Position numbers and translations under genes: made by a program. From an uncultured Oscillospiraceae bacterium (GTDB lineage: Bacteria; Bacillota; Clostridia; Oscillospirales; Oscillospiraceae), in contig CAJTVM010000008.1 of the NCBI GenBank assembly GCA_910579595.1, positions 1-54,153 of the forward strand: a stretch of DNA of 54,153 bases. The letters are read 5' to 3'. Every line of letters starts with the position of its first letter. The first letter of the stretch is position 1. The notes under the pieces were generated by a model. That model made no database searches, was not told the DNA's origin, and was given only the letters and a program-made list of their open reading frames with translations. Positions 49,761 through 54,153 of this stretch are shown here, one piece after another.

Positions 49761-50770
49761 CAGACCTCCAGCACCTTGCTGGCGTCCTCAAAGATCTTGG
49801 CATAGCCGGAAATGGTGGTAATAGCGGCCCGCTCCAGCTGCCGGTCGATGATCTTGTCGTACTCCACCATTACATCGCCGGCCTTGACCATCTCCAGGGC
49901 GTAGTTCTTGTCCAGGCCGATGATCTTGCCCTTGGGCACGGCGGAGGAGCGCAGCACCTTAGCTCCCATAGGCGTAATGAGCTTCCCCGTGCCATGGAAA
50001 TCCAGTCCGGCGGCGGCGTCCTGCATCTGGCTCAGCCCCAGCAGCATGGGCGTCGTATCCGCCCCCACCAGCAGGGTGTTGAGCTGGTACGGCTCAAAGC
50101 TGTTCCAAAACGCCAGCAGATCCCCATAGGACAGCTCCCCGGCGGCGGTCACCGAGCTCGTTCCAGCCTGATTCCCATTGCCATCGCCGTTGATGATTAC
50201 GTCAATGGCGTCCTCCAGATGCATCCGCCCAATCTGCGCGCCGATCTGGCGCAGGGTAACGGAAAACAGATCCAGCTTCTGGAACCGGATGGCCTCATAA
50301 GAGGCCACCAGCATACGCCCGCGTTTGTGGAGCTTCACCAGGCTGTCCCTGGTTTTCACCGTAGTCTGGGGAATCGCCGCGCCCTCGGCCACCTGCTTGA
50401 GCTGTTTTTCATCCTCGGGCACGGAGGTGATGGATCGGTAATCCATGCCCTCAATCAGGGTCTCGGTGGCGGTAATATCAGGGAGGATGTTGGCCTCCTC
50501 CATACCCACCTTCACTGCCCGGGCGATGTATTCGGGGAACAGCACCGCCGACTGGGAGGAAGAAAAGAACTTGTCCACCAAATCGGAGCCCGCGCCCTTC
50601 ACCCGGATGTCAAACCGCTTGAGCTGCCGCTGGTAAGCGTCCAGCCCTTCCAGGGCGGTGCCCCGGTACTGCTCGCTGGGATCCAGCTTTTCCAGCACCT
50701 GGGTAAAGGACTTCCCCGCCTCATGGTACATCCCCTTTTCCAGCTTCACATTGTCAAATCTCTGTGCCAT
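49760..50770 (-). CDS. Major capsid protein
   Basis: The 336-residue protein is an HK97-fold-type major capsid protein of the phage-encoded encapsulin/XkdG-like group: AVLFPEYIARAVKVGMEEAN, then IEGMDYRSITSVPEDEKQLK, and the C-terminal PKGKIIGLDKNYALEMVKAG. GGGAGGAG precedes the ATG. It is followed with overlap by the portal gene, an inverted order compared with most phages. Confidence 0.87.
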   Translation of the reverse strand: MAQRFDNVKLEKGMYHEAGKSFTQVLEKLDPSEQYRGTALEGLDAYQRQLKRFDIRVKGAGSDLVDKFFSSSQSAVLFPEYIARAVKVGMEEANILPDITATETLIEGMDYRSITSVPEDEKQLKQVAEGAAIPQTTVKTRDSLVKLHKRGRMLVASYEAIRFQKLDLFSVTLRQIGAQIGRMHLEDAIDVIINGDGNGNQAGTSSVTAAGELSYGDLLAFWNSFEPYQLNTLLVGADTTPMLLGLSQMQDAAAGLDFHGTGKLITPMGAKVLRSSAVPKGKIIGLDKNYALEMVKAGDVMVEYDKIIDRQLERAAITTISGYAKIFEDASKVLEV

Positions 50771-50794
50771 AGCAATCTCCTCCCTTTTCTCCGC

Positions 50795-51154
50795 TTAGAG
50801 CTTTACAATGACAGACTTCCCCGTCTCGTCCTCATCCACCGCCAGCACCAGGCAGTTCAGCCCGCCTGTGGTCACGGTTTTGACGCCGCCCTTGCCGTCG
50901 CAGGCCAGCGTCTGCCAGCCTACCCTGGGCGCGGCATCGGAACAGCCCACCTTAGCCACGCCGCTGATCTGCACAGCGGCCGCACCGCCCCGCACGCCGC
51001 CCAGCAGCACACCGCAGGGCATATTGCCGGCGCTGCCCAGGCCTACGGTGCCGTCCGCGGTGAGGGTCACCGCCATACCGGGCAGGACGGCCTTCGAGCT
51101 GTCCACCTTGAAGGTAGCGGCCACCTGGCCGACGCCTTCGAAACAGATATCCAT
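50795..51154 (-). CDS. Capsid decoration-like protein (DUF2190 type)
   Basis: The 119-residue protein is glycine-rich and beta-structured (VLPGMAVTLTADGTVGLGSA, MPCGVLLGGVRGGAAAVQIS), the pattern of small head decoration or stabilisation proteins. GAGAGGAG precedes the ATG. It lies 24 bp before the capsid gene, which supports a head role. Confidence 0.72.
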   Translation of the reverse strand: MDICFEGVGQVAATFKVDSSKAVLPGMAVTLTADGTVGLGSAGNMPCGVLLGGVRGGAAAVQISGVAKVGCSDAAPRVGWQTLACDGKGGVKTVTTGGLNCLVLAVDEDETGKSVIVKL

Positions 51155-51306
51155 GTTTCATGCTCCTCTCATTGATAAAATATCTATCAGAAATCCCCTT
51201 TCGGGGCATTTCCCGGAATAGCGGGGCTCTGTTTTGAACGCCTGAATGCCCTTTTTATGCCGTTTGCGGCGCGGCCCGCGTCCATACCAGCCCGGAGGCG
51301 GATTCA

Positions 51307-51468
51307 GAACCTGTATTCACAACCTCAATTCACCGTTTGGCCGGGTCTATTCCCGCCATGCCGCGTTAAATTTTCTGGAAATAAACACAATGATTCCTGC
51401 GAAAATTTGCCTTGCCTGTCGGGAAAATCCCTTGCCCATCCGCCGGTTTCGGCTGTGAATACAGGTTC
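51307..51468 (+). mobile_element. MITE-like element, copy 2
   Basis: This 162-bp element has ends GAACCTGTATTCACA in inverted orientation and perfect TCA duplications at 51304-51306 and 51469-51471. The right TCA is the terminase stop codon (TGA on the minus strand), so the insertion preserved the terminase reading frame exactly. It separates the terminase genes from the head genes. Confidence 0.9.
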
Positions 51469-52704
51469 TCAGAACGCCGGGCGTTCCACAAACCGGGCCG
51501 CGCGCTCTTCATCGGAATCCAACGCCATCACAAAATACCGGATATCGTCCATGGCATGGTCGAACTCCTTGCGCACCCGATCCTGCACCCCGCCGTTCTC
51601 CCAGCAGTACAAGCCGAACTCCCGCGCCGCTGCGGTGCACTCTTTGCAGATGACAATCCGACCCGACTTCAGCGCCTCCGCCGTCCTGCGGATCCCCTCC
51701 AGCACCTGGTTGTCGGCCTTGCGTACCGTCCAGCCCTCCCGCCGCAGCGCCTCGATAAAGCTGGCGGCAGATGGGTCTGCGATGATTGTTTCGATGCAAC
51801 GCTCCCCGGCCAAATTTTCCAAATCCCGGACATATTCTCCATCGGTTTTCTGCCGGCCCTCCGCCCGTGCATCATAGTAAAACTCCTTCACGCGGTACCA
51901 AATCCCATCCAACTCCCCCCAAAGCCCAAAGGAAGCGGGATTTCTCGTCCCATAGTCGCAGGAGATCCTCCACCGCGCGAACTCCCCTTCGGGAACCTCA
52001 GCCATCGCCTCCGCGTCGAAAAAGTCATACACCAGCCCCTCGGCGGCCACCCATTCCCCCAGCACATACCGCCGGTAGAACGTCCCCTGGAACGTCCTCT
52101 CATACCGCTGTCTGACCTCCTCTGACAGCGCCGGATTATCCCCCATCGCAAAGCGCAGATAAAGGGCGTTTTTCTCCGCCGCCTTACGGATCCACTCCTT
52201 GTAAAACCAGTGTTCCGGCCCCGCCGGGTTGCAGGAAAACCAAATCCGCCCGCCCCGCACAGAACACCGGGCGCAGGCCTGTTCCACAAATGACCTTGGC
52301 ATAATCGCCGCCTCATCCAGCAGCACCCCCGCCAGCGTCACCCCCTGTATTGAGGCAAAGCTCCCTTCGTCCCGCCCGCCGTACAGGTAGAACACATTTT
52401 CCCGTCCCCCGCCCCGGACCACAACCTCGTTCCGGCTCACCTTTTCCTCCCACCGGAACCCCAGCCTCTGGATCACGGGCTTGGCTTGGGCCAGCAGATT
52501 CCGCCGCACCCCATTGATGGAAGCGGCGCACAGCCCAAATCTCTGTCTCTGGAAGCAGGCCATCGCCCATAAAAAGAAGGAGACGCCCAGGGCAAACGTC
52601 TTGCCCGACCGTACCGCCCCATCGCAGATAATAGCGTCAAAGCACCCATCCCGCCACCATTCCATCACCGTTCTCTGTTTTTCCGAAAGCTGTAACCGTC
52701 TCAC
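51469..52704 (-). CDS. Terminase large subunit (XtmB-like)
   Basis: The 411-residue packaging motor has an N-terminal ATPase with Walker A GAVRSGKT (about residue 32) and Walker B VLLDEAA, then an RNase H-like nuclease with SCDYGTRNPASFGLWGEL (first catalytic Asp) and ETIIADPSAASFIEALRREG. Length is close to PBSX-type terminases. It overlaps the small subunit gene by four bases (ATGA). All motifs are intact. Confidence 0.94.
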   Translation of the reverse strand: MRRLQLSEKQRTVMEWWRDGCFDAIICDGAVRSGKTFALGVSFFLWAMACFQRQRFGLCAASINGVRRNLLAQAKPVIQRLGFRWEEKVSRNEVVVRGGGRENVFYLYGGRDEGSFASIQGVTLAGVLLDEAAIMPRSFVEQACARCSVRGGRIWFSCNPAGPEHWFYKEWIRKAAEKNALYLRFAMGDNPALSEEVRQRYERTFQGTFYRRYVLGEWVAAEGLVYDFFDAEAMAEVPEGEFARWRISCDYGTRNPASFGLWGELDGIWYRVKEFYYDARAEGRQKTDGEYVRDLENLAGERCIETIIADPSAASFIEALRREGWTVRKADNQVLEGIRRTAEALKSGRIVICKECTAAAREFGLYCWENGGVQDRVRKEFDHAMDDIRYFVMALDSDEERAARFVERPAF

Positions 52705-53021
52705 GCCTCATCGCCGTCCTCCGGCCTATACAGCCCATCCAAAAACGCGCCCAGCTCCCCGTCCCGGCGTTCATCCATCAGCTCCCGCAGCATGGCCAGA
52801 ACCCGCACCTTGTCCACGAATTTGGCCTCAAACGTCCCATTGGCGTTCCGCTTCAGCTCCACCACCCCGGTCAAGTCCAGCTGATCCACCCGGTCCGCAT
52901 CCTCCGTCTCCAAAAACGCCAGTTTCACCACATCGTTGTTCTTCCACTCCGCCAGCCGCCGCAGGGATTGCAGCAGCTCCTCCTGATCCAAAGCCCCCTG
53001 CCGCTTCTCCTTTTCACCCAC
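52701..53021 (-). CDS. Terminase small subunit (XtmA-like)
   Basis: The product has a helical N-terminal half (LDQEELLQSLRRLAEWKNND) and an oligomerisation-type C-terminal segment (ELKRNANGTFEAKFVDKVRV then LAMLRELMDE). The GTG at 53021 (106 residues) has GAGGTGG upstream; an in-frame TTG at 53078 would give 125 residues but has no ribosome site and begins seven bases after a terminator. Small subunits bind the packaging site on DNA. Nothing resembling a promoter lies between that terminator and this gene. Confidence 0.72.
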   Translation of the reverse strand: MGEKEKRQGALDQEELLQSLRRLAEWKNNDVVKLAFLETEDADRVDQLDLTGVVELKRNANGTFEAKFVDKVRVLAMLRELMDERRDGELGAFLDGLYRPEDGDEA

Positions 53022-53083
53022 ACAAACCACCTCACGCCAGCAGCTGAAACACCTGTTTTGTTGCCCGTCCCAGTGCAAGGCAC

Positions 53084-53119
53084 AAAAAATTGCGGAGCAA
53101 AATCCCGCTCCGCAATTTC
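53084..53119 (-). terminator. Terminator between rlmH and the virion cluster
   Basis: On the minus strand AAATTGCGGAGC and GCTCCGCAATTT pair around GGGATTTT and are followed by TTTTG. It should stop rlmH transcripts before the terminase genes. Confidence 0.85.
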
Positions 53120-53137
53120 CGACATCTATTATATTTC

Positions 53138-53300
53138 CACGCTGCTCACAACGGCTCCGCGCTTCTTCCTTGTCACGCTCCGCCTGTTCGCGACGCGTGG
53201 CTTCCCTCCGTCTCGGACTGGTCTCTGGGCCGCACAGCGGCCCTGCGCTCGTCCTCGCTTCGGTCCATCCACGCTGCTCACGACGGCTCCGCGCTTCTTA
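53138..53300 (-). repeat. Composite stop-abutting repeat after rlmH
   Basis: Two truncated end-to-end copies (CACGCTGCTCACAACGGCTC and CACGCTGCTCACGACGGCTC, each ending CGCGCTTCTT) flank a middle section with TCCGTCTCGG and CCTCGCTTCGGTCCA. The outer end overlaps the rlmH stop codon. Confidence 0.7.
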
Positions 53301-53780
53301 TTTGTGATAATCCGACCCCTCCTGAATCTTGAATGCCCGGTAAATCTGCTCCAGCAGCATCACCCGCGCCAGATGGTGGGGAAACGTCATAAGCGACATA
53401 GACAGCATAACCCAGGCCCGCGCCTTAATGGAGGTGTGCAGCCCGTAGGATCCGCCAATGACAAACACCAGGTGCTTGGAAGCGCTATGCGGCCAGTCAG
53501 AGATCATCTGCGCCAGTTCCTCACTGGATCGCATTTTCCCCTCAATGGCCATGGCAATCACGCTGGAATTGGCGGGAATCTTCCCCTGGATAGCGTCCCG
53601 CTCCTTCTCCAAGGCCGCCTGAATCTCCCCCTGCGACGGATTCTTGGGCAGCTTCTGCTCCGCCAGCTCCACAATATTGAGCTTACAGTACCCCTTCAGC
53701 CGTTTGACATACTCCGCCGCAGCGTCCTGATAAAACGCTTCCTTTAGCTTCCCCACACAAATTACAGTGACATCAACCAC
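53298..53780 (-). CDS. rlmH: 23S rRNA (pseudouridine1915-N3)-methyltransferase
   Basis: The 160-residue SPOUT methyltransferase modifies pseudouridine 1915 in helix 69 of 23S rRNA. Family marks are VIAMAIEGKMRSSEELAQMI, the cofactor loop FVIGGSYGL (about residue 105), and the C-terminal LLEQIYRAFKIQEGSDYHK, whose terminal Tyr-His-Lys contacts the ribosome. The start is GTG at 53780 with GGAGG upstream. It is a conserved host gene and marks the chromosomal neighbour of the virion cluster. Confidence 0.96.
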   Translation of the reverse strand: MVDVTVICVGKLKEAFYQDAAAEYVKRLKGYCKLNIVELAEQKLPKNPSQGEIQAALEKERDAIQGKIPANSSVIAMAIEGKMRSSEELAQMISDWPHSASKHLVFVIGGSYGLHTSIKARAWVMLSMSLMTFPHHLARVMLLEQIYRAFKIQEGSDYHK

Positions 53781-53847
53781 TTTTTACCTCCAATTGGCTC
53801 CGCGTTATATCCCATTCACGCTGCGCCTGTTCGCCACGCGATTCTAA

Positions 53848-54010
53848 GAACCTGTATTCACAACCTCAATTCATCGTTTGGGCGGGTCTATTCCCGCCAT
53901 GCCGCGTTAAATTTTCTTGCAATAAACACAATGATTCCTGCGAAAAATTTGCCTTGCCTGACGGGAAAACCCCTCGCCCATCCGGCGGTTTCGGCTGTGA
54001 ATACAGGTTC
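53848..54010 (+). mobile_element. MITE-like element, copy 3
   Basis: This 163-bp copy has the same 15-bp inverted ends and perfect TAA duplications at 53845-53847 and 54011-54013. It is in the same orientation as copy 2. Fragments of the stop-abutting repeat lie on both sides (53811-53843 and 54063-54153), and no gene is present from 53781 to the window end. Confidence 0.9.
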
Positions 54011-54153
54011 TAAGTCCTCCGACTCCGCAAAAGTCATCCGCCCCCTTTGGGGGCTCCCGCCTTTTGTTTCGTTCCGGCCTTAGCCCGCTGCTCACGACGG
54101 CTCCGCGCTATACTTCCATCCAATCCGTCGCCTCGCTTCTGGGCGCGGCCAGG

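Noticed and set aside
53298..53780. rlmH as a prophage integration site
   Set aside because: No direct repeat of the rlmH end was seen at the far side of the virion cluster, and no integrase gene is present in the window.

Overview
The window looks like a chromosomal segment of a GC-rich anaerobic Clostridia species, most likely Oscillospiraceae (Flavonifractor/Lawsonibacter/Oscillibacter-like). That placement is inference. It rests on the high GC content, the class III fructose-1,6-bisphosphatase, rubredoxin, UPF0210/ACT pair, MreB, MurC and RlmH sequences, strong AGGAGG ribosome sites and near-perfect TTGACA-N17-TATAAT promoters. No rRNA, tRNA or CRISPR array was recognised.

Region 1 (1-13.9 kb) is a catabolic locus on the minus strand, headed by a divergent AraC-type regulator. 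In transcription order it encodes an amidohydrolase, two creatininase-family paralogs, a family-5 peptide-type binding lipoprotein, two DppB/DppC-type permeases, a fused two-domain ATPase, a GH2 glycosidase and, after a decayed fragment, a MATE transporter. The genes suggest import of an amide- or peptide-like, possibly glycosylated compound, followed by hydrolysis. The substrate is unknown.

Region 2 (13.9-15.4 kb) is mobile-element debris: a 162-bp MITE with TNA target duplications, twin GGTATATACC palindromes, two small A+T-richer reading frames, and an IS5-like deletion derivative.

Region 3 (15.4-39 kb) is mostly host genes: fbp with a dyad-containing leader, VanW protein, DUF2461 protein, a FIST-domain/soluble chemoreceptor pair, UPF0210 plus ACT regulator, YfbR-like nucleotidase, an island of four small secreted proteins with a membrane-anchored HTH regulator, a CsbB/YfhO-type glycosylation pair, rubredoxin, D,D-carboxypeptidase, murC, a PadR/HAAS-DUF4097 pair (frameshifted at a G8 tract) and mreB. 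A strong promoter and terminator upstream of mreB delimit a roughly 290-nt structured RNA with no protein-coding potential that I can identify by name.

Region 4 (39.6-53.1 kb) is a continuous minus-strand cluster of PBSX-like virion genes: terminase, capsid, portal, protease, connectors, sheath, tube, a frameshifting tail chaperone, LysM protein and baseplate. It has no long tape measure, fibre, holin, endolysin, integrase, replication or repressor gene. The virion frames are intact and the intergenic spaces carry host repeats, which fits a domesticated particle (gene-transfer-agent-like or PBSX-like) better than recent lysogeny. It sits downstream of rlmH, separated from it by a terminator.

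A modular intergenic repeat of about 140 bp occurs through regions 3 and 4, usually starting within a few bases of a stop codon. The strongest leads are the virion cluster with its -1 frameshift signal, the unidentified RNA, the secreted-protein island, the two-creatininase operon and the stop-codon-abutting repeat family.
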